A DNA stretch of 32,581 bases, taken from CAYLJV01 sp964554215 (GTDB taxonomy: Archaea > Hadarchaeota > Hadarchaeia > Hadarchaeales > JAGGTB01). The notes beneath the pieces were generated by a model. It ran no database searches, had not been told where the DNA came from, and was given only the letters and a program-made list of their open reading frames with translations. Of the stretch, positions 17,911 through 26,173 are shown piece by piece. Positions within the stretch are counted from its first letter, which is position 1. Each line of letters begins with the position of its first letter. A program made the translations under genes and the position numbers. The stretch is taken from contig CAZKND010000006.1 in NCBI GenBank assembly GCA_964554215.1, forward strand, positions 1 through 32,581, read 5' to 3'.

Positions 17911-17931
17911 CTAAAATTATGAAGATTTTAG
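17911..17931 (+). other. AT-rich stem-loop before the NDH-2-like gene
   Basis: CTAAAAT and ATTTTAG form a perfect 7-bp stem around a 7-nt loop. It lies 41 nt after the transglutaminase-like stop and 40 nt before the next ATG, so it may end the first transcript or regulate the second. Because it is so AT-rich it may be chance. Confidence 0.3.
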
Positions 17932-17971
17932 TAAAATAACCGGGAAATATCAAAAGGGGAAAATAAAGCAG

Positions 17972-19063
17972 ATGAAAAAGGAAGTAATTGTCCTTGGGGG
18001 AGGTTTTTGTGGAATTACAGCAGCAAAAAATCTGGAGAATAAAAAAGAGATAAATCTGACTTTGATAGATAAAAAATCCTATTTTGAATACTATCCAGGA
18101 CTACATGAACTCATTGCTCAACCCAATCTTTACAAAAATATGATTATACCATTCAAAGAAATTTTGAAAAACACAAACCTCATCCATGAAAAAGTGGAGA
18201 AAGTCGAGCCTCAGAAAGTAAAAACTGAGAAAAGAACAAAAGAATTCGATTATTTAATCATAAGCGCAGGCGCCAACTATCCTATATTCATAGAGGATAG
18301 GAATGTTTTCACTGTAACTTCAGTCGAAAATACCCTAAAGTTAAGCAAGAAGGTCCGAAATTCGGAAAGTATCGCAGTAATCGGCGGAGGTCCAATAGGA
18401 ACCGAAGTCACTGGAGAACTGATCACGAAGACTTCAGGTAAAAAAATCACATTGATTCACCTAAGAAATAGACTCTTGGAAAGAGGGCCAAAAAAAGCTT
18501 CCAACTACGCTAAAAATCTCCTGGAGGAAAATGGAGCAGAAGTTGTGTTGGGTGAAAAAATCGTTGAACATCCGCCCGGAAAATTTCTAACAGACAAAGG
18601 GAAAGAGATTGAGGCAGATTTAGGAATATGGTGTGGAGGGATAAAACCTAATATTGAATTTATGGAAGGCTTTGAAGATTCAATATACTCTGAAAATGGT
18701 GCTTTGAAGGTAACTAATAAACTAAACCTAACAGGACACTCAAATATCTTCGCCGGAGGGGATCTTAATAGCATCCCCGAAGAAAAAACCGCCCACAATG
18801 CAGAAATCCATGGTTATACGATTGCAGAAAATATACTCCGCTCTATAAAAGGAAAAAATCTAACCGAACACTACCCACAGGAAAGCCCCCTACTGATAAG
18901 TCTAGGTTCTCACAATGGAATGCTAACTTTCCAAGACTGGACATTAGACGGATATCCTCCCCTTCTGATGAAGGACCTGATCAGGAGATGGACCATGTTA
19001 AAACTCAAGAGTAAACGACTCCCCAAATTAGAAAAATTCCTATTAAAAAACTCCCCATTATAA
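17972..19063 (+). CDS. NDH-2/FSP1-like FAD-dependent NAD(P)H oxidoreductase
   Basis: 363 residues with two Rossmann folds: GGGFCG at 9-14 binds FAD and GGGPIG at 138-143 binds NAD(P)H. A late FAD motif, FAGGDLNSIPEEKTAHNAEIHG, matches the type 2 NADH dehydrogenase and AIF/FSP1 family, where it is followed by the quinone site. There is no redox-active Cys pair, so it is not a disulfide reductase. The C-terminal helical region (DLIRRWTMLKLKSKRLPKL) is amphipathic and basic, as in NDH-2 enzymes that sit on the membrane. Expected reaction: NAD(P)H to quinone or another acceptor at the cytoplasmic membrane face. It lies 110 nt upstream of the universal stress protein gene on the same strand. Confidence 0.87.
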   Translation: MKKEVIVLGGGFCGITAAKNLENKKEINLTLIDKKSYFEYYPGLHELIAQPNLYKNMIIPFKEILKNTNLIHEKVEKVEPQKVKTEKRTKEFDYLIISAGANYPIFIEDRNVFTVTSVENTLKLSKKVRNSESIAVIGGGPIGTEVTGELITKTSGKKITLIHLRNRLLERGPKKASNYAKNLLEENGAEVVLGEKIVEHPPGKFLTDKGKEIEADLGIWCGGIKPNIEFMEGFEDSIYSENGALKVTNKLNLTGHSNIFAGGDLNSIPEEKTAHNAEIHGYTIAENILRSIKGKNLTEHYPQESPLLISLGSHNGMLTFQDWTLDGYPPLLMKDLIRRWTMLKLKSKRLPKLEKFLLKNSPL

Positions 19064-19139
19064 GAAAAATCTCAAAACAAAAGAAGGTAAAACAAATTTA
19101 TACCGTATCAGGTAATCAAACAATCAAGCTTAAATGATA

Positions 19140-19166
19140 GAACTTATGTACTTTCACAATAAGTTC
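19140..19166 (+). promoter_or_regulatory. 8-bp stem-loop directly before the stress-protein start
   Basis: GAACTTAT (19140-19147) and ATAAGTTC (19159-19166) form a perfect 8-bp stem with an 11-nt loop, ending 7 nt before the ATG and adjoining the weak Shine-Dalgarno GAGAAAG. A TATA-like TTTATAC at about 19098-19104 lies upstream, so the stem would fall in the leader. It could be an operator or a translation-controlling hairpin. Confidence 0.45.
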
Positions 19167-19173
19167 GAGAAAG

Positions 19174-19644
19174 ATGAAACCTGAAAAGATTGAAAAGGTC
19201 CTAATCCCCTACACAGGAGAAAAATTACCGGAAAAAGCAGAAAAAGAGGCCCTAGATAGGCTGGAAAAAGGGGGTAAGCTTTTCCTTCTACACATTGTAG
19301 ATGAAGCGCCAAAAAGAAGTTTAAGATATAGGACGGGCCAAATCGGCGAAAATAGCCAGATAGTCAAAACATTTGAAGAAACCATGTCAAAAACTCAGAA
19401 AAGAGAAGCGAAAGAATACGTTGAAGAAGTAAAGGAAAGAGCCGCTAATAAGGGAATTTCAGTCGAAGCTATTTACGCAGAAGGATCTCCAGGAGAAGAA
19501 ACCGTAAAAGCTGTTGAGGAACACTCTATTCAACTAATCCTCATGGAAGAAATAAGAAACAAAATAACTGAAATCTTTGCTGGCGATGAAGTAGACTATA
19601 TAGATAGTAGAGTTCCTTGTGGAATAGAAACTGTTTCTACATAA
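19174..19644 (+). CDS. Universal stress protein (UspA-like), ATP motif lost
   Basis: 156 residues with the Usp alpha/beta layout: VLIPYTGEKLPEKAEKEALDRL at the start, strand KLFLLHIVDEA, a long central helix and the strand SVEAIYAEGSPGEETVKAVEE. The C-terminal nucleotide-binding signature of ATP-type Usp proteins (G-x2-G-x9-G-S/T) is not present; the region after QLILMEE is altered. It probably belongs to the non-ATP-binding type, acting by protein contact. It converges with the DASS transporter, with 3 nt between stops; Usp proteins often sit beside transporters as regulators. A stem-loop covers its leader. Confidence 0.78.
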   Translation: MKPEKIEKVLIPYTGEKLPEKAEKEALDRLEKGGKLFLLHIVDEAPKRSLRYRTGQIGENSQIVKTFEETMSKTQKREAKEYVEEVKERAANKGISVEAIYAEGSPGEETVKAVEEHSIQLILMEEIRNKITEIFAGDEVDYIDSRVPCGIETVST

Positions 19645-19647
19645 ACA

Positions 19648-21090
19648 CTACCATAGCCCTATAAGCTTCCACCAACCGAGACCTATGGTTAAAAACACGA
19701 CTATGCTCAGTAAACCAAGCACAATGCCGGCCTTGAGCAAATTCTTCAAATCAATTCTTCCAGTTGAATAAACCAGTGCTGCACTCGGGGTCGCCACAGG
19801 AAGCATGAAAGCCATAGCTGCTCCCATTGCGATCAAAAATGTAGATACTTGAGGAGAAAAAGAAGCAGCCAAGGTTGGAATAGCTATAGGAAGTATAACA
19901 GCTGTAGCTGCAGCATTACTCATCACGTTAGACAGAAAAACGATCAAGACCAGGAAAATCGCCAAAAGCAAAAACGGATAGCCAGGACCTATAACGGAAG
20001 TAAGTCCACTAGCTATGAAATCAACGGAGCCCGTCACTTGCAAAGCATGGCTGATAGAAAGAGCACCACCATATAGGAAGAGAATACCCCAAGGCATGTT
20101 CTGTTCGATATCTCTCCAGGTGATGGTCCTTGTAAGATATAGCAAGATCATGCCCCCTACCGCTACCGTGGCAAGCCCTATTCCGGTACCAACAGTCACC
20201 CACAAAATTAAAGCAAATGCAAATATTATCGCAGCCTTCTTCTCATTTCTACTCATCGGGCCCAATTCCTCCATCTCCTCTTCTAATTCTCCCTTGACCC
20301 TGTCAATATCTATTTCACCCCACGGAAATACAACTCTAAGGACTAGAAATGTAAGAACCAAAAGAGCCAGTGATATCGGCACCCCTGCAACCATCCACTC
20401 TACAAAACCTAAAGATATACCTTCCAAACTTTCCAGAATACCTATTGCCAAAACGTTCCTAGCCCCTCCTAAGAGCGAAGCAATACTACCTACCGACGTC
20501 CCATAAGTCAAAGCCAAAAGGAGAGAGATAGTGAAATTAGAATCATCCGCTACTTTCCCCGCCTCAAGTATTCCCAAAACAACGGGCAAAAGAAGAGCTG
20601 CCACTGCATGACAGGGTATAGTCCACGAAAGTAAACCACTCAAAATTATTAAACCAAAAATAAGCGTGGTCGAATTCCGACCAAAACTTCTCAAGAATTT
20701 TACCGCCACCCTTTTGTGAAGATTTGTCTTCTGCATAGCTGTGGAAAAAGAAAATGCACCTAATAGGAAAAACAAGGCCGTGCTACCAAATCCAACAAAA
20801 GATTCCTCAGGATTCACAATACCCAAAGTAGGAAGGAAAATCACACCCAGTAAAGCCGTAACACCCATAGGTAGCGCTTCAGTGACCCATAAAATTCCGA
20901 CAAAAGCCAGAATACCTAAAGCTCTTTGCCCTTGAGCAGTGAGAATTTCAGAAGTGGGGATTATTGAGATTACAAAAAGTGCAATCAGTGCCAAAATGAT
21001 ATACTGAACACGTCTTTTCAACTCGGAACTAGAAAATTCGTCAGTCTTACCTTCTATTATAGAATCATCATCACTCGCCATCTTCCTCAC
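19648..21090 (-). CDS. DASS (SLC13) family anion transporter
   Basis: Membrane transporter of 480 residues with about eleven helices. It belongs to the divalent anion:sodium symporter family, which moves dicarboxylates, sulfate or phosphate with sodium. The early part (ILWVTEALPMGVTALLGVIFLP) is typical. The two substrate hairpins, which usually read SNT, are altered: the first is TIPCHAVAALLLP (no SNT) and the second MSNAAATAVILPIA (SN kept, T to A). The GTG start is used; ATG three codons downstream is the alternative. It lacks the RCK domains seen in the other SLC13-type permease at the left edge, so the window holds two distinct branches. Confidence 0.87.
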   Translation of the reverse strand: MRKMASDDDSIIEGKTDEFSSSELKRRVQYIILALIALFVISIIPTSEILTAQGQRALGILAFVGILWVTEALPMGVTALLGVIFLPTLGIVNPEESFVGFGSTALFFLLGAFSFSTAMQKTNLHKRVAVKFLRSFGRNSTTLIFGLIILSGLLSWTIPCHAVAALLLPVVLGILEAGKVADDSNFTISLLLALTYGTSVGSIASLLGGARNVLAIGILESLEGISLGFVEWMVAGVPISLALLVLTFLVLRVVFPWGEIDIDRVKGELEEEMEELGPMSRNEKKAAIIFAFALILWVTVGTGIGLATVAVGGMILLYLTRTITWRDIEQNMPWGILFLYGGALSISHALQVTGSVDFIASGLTSVIGPGYPFLLLAIFLVLIVFLSNVMSNAAATAVILPIAIPTLAASFSPQVSTFLIAMGAAMAFMLPVATPSAALVYSTGRIDLKNLLKAGIVLGLLSIVVFLTIGLGWWKLIGLW

Positions 21091-21163
21091 ATCTCTTTCT
21101 TAACAACTTTCGATATACTGAAATAGACCATTGATTATTTTCAAAACTAAAAAATATTATATG

Positions 21164-22006
21164 CTAACCTAAAATTCCACCGAGCTTAGCCCCTTCGTCT
21201 GAAATTTTAAATTTCCTAATCTTCTTACTGTGATCAGAACCTCTCATCTTCAGAACACTTATACTCTTATTGACCTCATTTTCCTCCTCGATATACCTCA
21301 GTAAAATAATTCCATCGGTCAAAGAACTCAATCTGAGGTCACCTGTCTTCATTGAACTCAAATGAGATTTTGAGTCCTCATTGAACATAGGCCTAGCCAT
21401 ATGGGTCATCAAACAAGTGATCCCTCTAGGTTTCAATATAGAGTTCAGCTCCAACAATAATTCCCTCAAATCATCCTTACTCATCTCAGCAGATGGAATA
21501 GAAGAAATCGAATCCACCACCATCCGCTCCACATCCACCGCATCAACTACATCTCTAACATCATGGAGAAACCTGTCAGGATAAGTATCTATCAAATTAG
21601 GCGTGATAAACTCCAAAAGACCATCATCCATATATTTTTCGAAATCCCAACCGTGAGATCTGGCAATGCTTCTAATCTGAGGTGTTGGCTCTTCTAGATT
21701 TACAAACAGAGCTGGCTCCCCCTTCTTCATCCCCTCAACTAAAAATTGCATTGCTAAAGTCGATTTCCCGGTTCCAGTATTACCTGATAAAATAATATTA
21801 TGCCCTTCGGGATATCCTCCATTAAGCATTTCATCCAATTTGTCTACACCGGTTCCTTTTCTATCTTCAAAATCTGTCTCGGCAATAGTCTTCCTAGGAA
21901 TTATTTTGGGATATAGACAAATCCCGTTGGATGTTATATTGAAATTTATCTCACCACTTTTGTAGTCAACCCCCCTCATCTTAAGCACATTTAAGGATCT
22001 GACCAT
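21164..22006 (-). CDS. KaiC-like ATPase, second half of a frameshifted two-domain protein
   Basis: 280 residues. Residues 1-32 (RSLNVLKMRGVDYKSGE) are the closing strands of a first KaiC domain, which shows that this is not a natural start. A full second KaiC/RecA-like domain follows, with Walker A G75-NTGTGK-S82, the EE pair in VNLEEPTPQ, Walker B MVVDS and the terminal VLKMRGSDH strand. The ATG at 22006 has GGAGAG about 8 nt upstream, so internal initiation is possible. Inserting one T in the TTT before the upstream stop joins both frames through the residues LGERK to give about 484 residues, the usual size of archaeal double-domain KaiC proteins. These act as signalling ATPases or kinases; the target is not known. 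Confidence 0.85.
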   Translation of the reverse strand: MVRSLNVLKMRGVDYKSGEINFNITSNGICLYPKIIPRKTIAETDFEDRKGTGVDKLDEMLNGGYPEGHNIILSGNTGTGKSTLAMQFLVEGMKKGEPALFVNLEEPTPQIRSIARSHGWDFEKYMDDGLLEFITPNLIDTYPDRFLHDVRDVVDAVDVERMVVDSISSIPSAEMSKDDLRELLLELNSILKPRGITCLMTHMARPMFNEDSKSHLSSMKTGDLRLSSLTDGIILLRYIEEENEVNKSISVLKMRGSDHSKKIRKFKISDEGAKLGGILG

Positions 22007-22017
22007 CTTTCTCTCTC

Positions 22018-22617
22018 CTAAACATAATCCAATTCTATAATCCCATCTGAGATGAAATCCTCCACTTCAAAACGGGAGGAGTACTCCTTCTCTGAAATCA
22101 GAAAAGTCGTGCAACCTAAGCCACTGAGAACAGTTCCTAATCTAAAAATAAAATCCCTAAACAAACCCTTATCACCGAAACGTAATCCCGCAGCTGTTAT
22201 GGAATCTATCACTAATCTTTTAGCATCATAATCCTCAACAAAATCTCTAATTACATCTACAAGATTATCCACATCTTCCCTAACAACATCTTCACCGCCC
22301 TTAATCCCCAAAGCATCCATAATGCTACGAAGATCTGTGACCTTAATATTCCCTTCATTCAAAGCCTCCTCATCGAAAAAGTCCATAGAATTCATATTCT
22401 GAAGAGCTTTTTCAAAAGGCTCAGTAGCAGCTATATATATTCCTGATTCATCAAACTGCTTCTGACCTTCAAATAACCATTGCATTGAAAGAATCGTCTT
22501 ACCGGTTCCTGCTTTACCTCTCAGCAATACAACATGACCCTCTGGGATTCCTCCCTGCAAGGTCTCATCCAATCCATCTATACCTGTCTGTCTAACTTCC
22601 CTATCTAAATCGTTCAT
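22018..22617 (-). CDS. KaiC-like ATPase, first half of a frameshifted two-domain protein
   Basis: 199 residues covering most of a KaiC domain: TGIDGLDETLQGGIPEG, Walker A G34-KAGTGK-T41, Walker B RLVIDSIT, and the strand ISDGIIELDYV, where it stops at TAG. The normal continuation of that strand is found 2 nt out of frame in the next gene. The ATG has GAGGTTG upstream at good spacing. The 266-nt gap upstream separates it from the pilin-like genes on the same strand. Because KaiC and the archaellum protein FlaH share this fold, a link to the neighbouring pilus locus is conceivable, but FlaH is single-domain, so this is only a suggestion. Confidence 0.85.
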   Translation of the reverse strand: MNDLDREVRQTGIDGLDETLQGGIPEGHVVLLRGKAGTGKTILSMQWLFEGQKQFDESGIYIAATEPFEKALQNMNSMDFFDEEALNEGNIKVTDLRSIMDALGIKGGEDVVREDVDNLVDVIRDFVEDYDAKRLVIDSITAAGLRFGDKGLFRDFIFRLGTVLSGLGCTTFLISEKEYSSRFEVEDFISDGIIELDYV

Positions 22618-22883
22618 AAAATCAACCTCAATCGATACCAGTTCCTTTCTACATTCTATTTATTATGATAATCAAGCTTAAAATCTCTATGATATTACCT
22701 TCCTAAAAAGAAAATTCTATTTTTTGACTTTTAAAAGGTTCAAATCAAATCTCCAAATAAGTGAGAAGTTCGAAATATTAATAATTCTCGTTCAGAGTGA
22801 GCTGGTGTCCTCATCAATCAGGAAATAAAACTTTCATCATCACGAGCATCCTAAAATTATTCAAACTGTCCTAAAACTTATTT

Positions 22884-23387
22884 TCATCGATTAGTCCTAG
22901 ACTTTTCAAATATCCAAATCTTATAATTCACCACCCTAACATTCCCTCCTGCCTCAACCACAGTCACACCACCTTCCGAAGGAATACTCCCCCCATAATA
23001 GGCGTTTTCAGGATAAGAAACAGTCCACCTAGCAGTTCCACCATTATCCATCTCCAAACTCATTTCAAGAGCAGCACCTTTTCTCGGAGGGGATAAAAAC
23101 TCCAGCACATTTTCCATCCAGCTATGCAAATATTCATTTTCAACCCTGGGGTTCTTCAAAATCAACTGTTCCGCAGAAGCTTCAAGGGCCCCTACCCCAG
23201 GCCTAGGTTCAGAATGTCTCAAGGTCCCAGCCAAATTAATCCTCTGCATCTCTACTCTACGATTATTCGAAGCTTTGAGCGGGTTGATATTGTAACCGAA
23301 TAGAAGACTCACTGTGATTACAAGAAATAAAAACAGAAAGACAACTACCACTATATCTGAAACACCTTTCTGATCTAACTGTACCAT
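22884..23387 (-). CDS. Pilin-like protein with archaeal prepilin motif (set A, third)
   Basis: 167 residues. The N-terminus QK7-G8-V9-S10-D11 followed by a 20-residue hydrophobic stretch is the pattern of archaeal class III signal peptides, cut after Gly8 by a prepilin peptidase; haloarchaeal pilins commonly show KGVS or RGVS here. The rest is a beta-rich globular domain of no family I can name. ATG 23387 has GGAGGT about 7 nt upstream and overlaps the previous gene by 13 nt. It is last in the operon of the secretion ATPase and membrane protein. It is the positional counterpart of the 30082-30759 gene. Confidence 0.75.
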   Translation of the reverse strand: MVQLDQKGVSDIVVVVFLFLFLVITVSLLFGYNINPLKASNNRRVEMQRINLAGTLRHSEPRPGVGALEASAEQLILKNPRVENEYLHSWMENVLEFLSPPRKGAALEMSLEMDNGGTARWTVSYPENAYYGGSIPSEGGVTVVEAGGNVRVVNYKIWIFEKSRTNR

Positions 23388-23803
23388 GCTATAACCTCCA
23401 GTTTCGCGGGTTCTCTCCCCTCAGCCATTGTCACAGGAACGGAGATGGAACTTTTCATAGCGTTTCCAGGAGGCGAATTGTCAAAGTAAGCAATCTGTCC
23501 TCCGCTAAAATGTTCTAACCTAATTTTGTACTCGAAAGTCTGACCGGCTAGTTCTCTTTCAAAATCAATCTTCTCATTATCAAGCTTGTTCCTATCCAAC
23601 ATGTATTCCACCGGATTGTTTTCAGCTCCTCTTTTGACAAGGACCCTTGTCGATAAATCAGAAGCAATGCTGGTAGTTGCATCCGAAAGGGTAGTCATCT
23701 CCTGAACTCGCCTATTCTGCCTGTAAGCTGCCAGTGTAGAAGCTATGAAAGTGACCACGAATATTAGTATTATTAAAACTCTAAGTATTCGGGAAATCTC
23801 CAT
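23375..23803 (-). CDS. Minor pilin-like membrane protein (set A, second)
   Basis: 142 residues with one N-terminal helix (about 7-27), a short heptad-like region (RQNRRVQEMTTLSDATTSIA) and a beta-rich domain outside. No clear KG cleavage site precedes the helix. Its N-terminal layout (helix, Tyr/Arg-Gln, then a Leu-x-Asp and Ala/Ser-rich helix) matches that of the 339-residue protein at 29063-30082, its counterpart in the divergent operon. GGAGGT lies 8-9 nt before ATG and the previous stop is 2 nt away. Probably a minor structural or assembly subunit of the pilus; this rests on context. Confidence 0.7.
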   Translation of the reverse strand: MEISRILRVLIILIFVVTFIASTLAAYRQNRRVQEMTTLSDATTSIASDLSTRVLVKRGAENNPVEYMLDRNKLDNEKIDFERELAGQTFEYKIRLEHFSGGQIAYFDNSPPGNAMKSSISVPVTMAEGREPAKLEVIAWYS

Positions 23804-23805
23804 CC

Positions 23806-24189
23806 TCAGACCTCCCTAACTTCTATCAAATACTCATCATTATCCTCATACAGACTAAATCTTAGATTATAAACACCGGCAGAAAAATTATTTTCCACAT
23901 AAGAATACTGATCCTTCACATCTAGAGTTTCGGTTGAACCATCAATGCTCACAGAATTCTCCTCAAATTTTAGTTGATATCCAGAAGGGACTTCTACCTC
24001 TAATTCAAAATTTTCCCGTGGGTTACCAGGGGTCAAAAAATTCTTAATAACTGCATCATCGATATCTTCCACAGCATCCTGTGCATCCAAATGCGCCTGA
24101 TAATCCTGAAACTGTCCATAACCAACTATGAAACCTAAAACAGAAATACTAGCTAAAACGACCAATCCTACCAATTTTAGAGCATACAT
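23806..24189 (-). CDS. Minor pilin-like membrane protein (set A, first)
   Basis: 127 residues: N-terminal helix (about 5-25), then a beta domain. It is clearly paralogous to the 117-residue protein at 28717-29070: NFELEVEVPSGYQLKFEE corresponds to NFEITVPNDCKLKFEGE, and FSAGVYNLRF to LEPGTHKLNF. GAGGA lies just before the ATG, 22 nt after the stop of the T2SSF protein, so it is in the same operon. Function is inferred from context as pilus subunit or assembly factor. Confidence 0.74.
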   Translation of the reverse strand: MYALKLVGLVVLASISVLGFIVGYGQFQDYQAHLDAQDAVEDIDDAVIKNFLTPGNPRENFELEVEVPSGYQLKFEENSVSIDGSTETLDVKDQYSYVENNFSAGVYNLRFSLYEDNDEYLIEVREV

Positions 24190-24211
24190 AAGTCCTCACA
24201 CTTATCTCGAA

Positions 24212-26173
24212 TTATACACCGATGACGCTCAAGAAGGAAAACCCTAGATAAGACAGAGTAAAGATCGTCGTTCCAGAGATTACAGCCAAAGGCACTTTAT
24301 CCCAGAACTCAATCGGATCCCTTCCTACCTTGATGACAGAAATATGTCTCACGACGATCAAAATCAAAGAGATAACAGTTATACCCATAACTAGAGTCAA
24401 AAGCGCCAACTGTCCCTCTGGAAGCGAACCCGTCAATAATGGGATACCCGACAATCCCGCTCCCTCTGCCGTTTGCTCAACAGATATAGAAATCTCACCC
24501 ATGAAATCCATAACCCAAACCGATAAAGCACAAACCACCGGCAATAGAATCAGTCCCATCATCCAAAGATTTCCCGTAGCATCACCTATCCTCTCTCTAA
24601 ACCTCCTCTCGACATCATTCAAAGTATCCAAAAAATCAGCCGCCTGCATAGAAGCCCTGCCAGCAGCTTTCTCAGAACCCTTCTTAACACGAGTTATCAC
24701 TCCCAACAGATTCGCCACAAGTGGATTGTATATATTACCTAACAATCCCGTCTCGAAAAACGCATAACTAGCATTGGTAGAAAACTTATCCATAGTATCA
24801 GTAGCCTGAGTCAAAATCCGCCCGACATCCGACCCCTCCATCAATCCAGAAGTCTCTTTCATAGCTTGCCTCATAGGTCGACCATCGATGATTCTCGAAC
24901 CGATCACGTTCAAAGCCATAGTCCAATCGCGAGTCGCTTCTCTAATCTGATCCCTAATCTCCGCTCTAGGCCCGACTTTCAAATGCGCATAAACGGCTAT
25001 ACCGCCGGTCAGACCCCAAACTATCCAGAAAGTATTCGGCCAAGCGACCAAAACAGACTCGGCGAAAATATCAGCTAAATAGAAGAATCCTGGAAGTGAA
25101 ATCAGGAGAAATGTGACTAGCGAAGGAATCCAAATCGAAACATTCCTTCCAAGAATTTTTGCCTTTCCGGAAGGGGGAACCCGAGGGTCATCTTGAGGGA
25201 TACTTGGAGGTGGAACGGTAGCAGGACGCTTACGTCCGATGAAAGTGGTAAAAGCAAGGAAACTTATGATAATCGCTGCTGCAGCTAAAGTGAAATACCT
25301 TATATCGATAAAGTTCATGCCAATCAGTCCAAAAATAGGCGACAGCCCTATAACCCCGACAATCACCAAAGAACCGAAAACCATGAATGTCATTGTCGGC
25401 ATCACTAACGAATCCAATCTAGAACCTAACTGTCTCTCCGCACTATCGAGAACTCTATCCGGAGCTTTAGCCACATCCTGCTGACGTAAAGTTTCTTCAG
25501 TCTGACCGGTTGAACGTAAAATATCAAAAATTGCCCTTCTCACACCCTCATCTATCTCACCCCAATTATGGGCTATTACTGTCAATAATTCTCTAACCGA
25601 TTCATAACTCCTCCTCTGATCCATCTCCAAAAATCCTTCTCGAATATCCTCCGCCAGTTTTCCATCGCTTGCATTGGAAGCAAAAATTGCAGCCCCTCTC
25701 AGATCCGGTCGATGATGAAGGGCAAAACTCATCAACATAATGGTTTCAATAGCCCTTGACTGAGCTTCGGACTTAGCTATATCAGCAGAGCTGACCGGAT
25801 AATAATAGAAAACTGCTCCGCACAGGCCTGAAAGCACAACACCCAAAATTGGAAGATACAATATCGAACTGAGTGAAGTCCCCAAGAACAATAAAACTAT
25901 CAATGGAACAATAGTTGCTATAATAGGCAGAAATATTGATGAAAAGAATCCGGCCCACCACTCTGCCGGCGTTACTCTGAGACCCGCCAATGAAATCTTT
26001 TTCCTGGTTTCCTCTTCTAACTCCATACCTTCAGTTAGGCTTCCAAAGATTAGCACTGAAAAACGGCAAATTTTTTCATAAAATGTAAGTGGCTCTTCTT
26101 CCTTTTTTTTAATTTCTTCCAAAATTTCTTTTACGTCTCGAGATACCTCCGGTAAAATATCCGGTTCTTTCAA
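24212..26173 (-). CDS. FlaJ/TadC-like pilus platform protein with two T2SSF domains
   Basis: Integral membrane platform protein of 653 residues for pilus assembly. A soluble acidic N-terminus (1-65) leads to membrane helices near 73-125, a cytoplasmic T2SSF domain (about 140-250, with ALHHRPDLRGAAIFASNASDG), helices near 256-313 and 347-400, a second T2SSF domain (about 410-535, with ALNVIGSRIIDGRPMRQAM) and a terminal helix group (about 545-653). Double T2SSF proteins of this length are typical of archaeal pili and archaella. The TTG start has GGAGGG 7-8 nt upstream, and the TGA of the ATPase gene overlaps it (TTGA), indicating translational coupling. It is expected to bind the ATPase at the inner face and pull pilins out of the membrane. 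Confidence 0.88.
   Translation of the reverse strand: MKEPDILPEVSRDVKEILEEIKKKEEEPLTFYEKICRFSVLIFGSLTEGMELEEETRKKISLAGLRVTPAEWWAGFFSSIFLPIIATIVPLIVLLFLGTSLSSILYLPILGVVLSGLCGAVFYYYPVSSADIAKSEAQSRAIETIMLMSFALHHRPDLRGAAIFASNASDGKLAEDIREGFLEMDQRRSYESVRELLTVIAHNWGEIDEGVRRAIFDILRSTGQTEETLRQQDVAKAPDRVLDSAERQLGSRLDSLVMPTMTFMVFGSLVIVGVIGLSPIFGLIGMNFIDIRYFTLAAAAIIISFLAFTTFIGRKRPATVPPPSIPQDDPRVPPSGKAKILGRNVSIWIPSLVTFLLISLPGFFYLADIFAESVLVAWPNTFWIVWGLTGGIAVYAHLKVGPRAEIRDQIREATRDWTMALNVIGSRIIDGRPMRQAMKETSGLMEGSDVGRILTQATDTMDKFSTNASYAFFETGLLGNIYNPLVANLLGVITRVKKGSEKAAGRASMQAADFLDTLNDVERRFRERIGDATGNLWMMGLILLPVVCALSVWVMDFMGEISISVEQTAEGAGLSGIPLLTGSLPEGQLALLTLVMGITVISLILIVVRHISVIKVGRDPIEFWDKVPLAVISGTTIFTLSYLGFSFLSVIGV

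Noticed and set aside
20015..20506. 163-codon plus-strand frame
   Set aside because: Antisense to the DASS transporter; no start signal and no domain.
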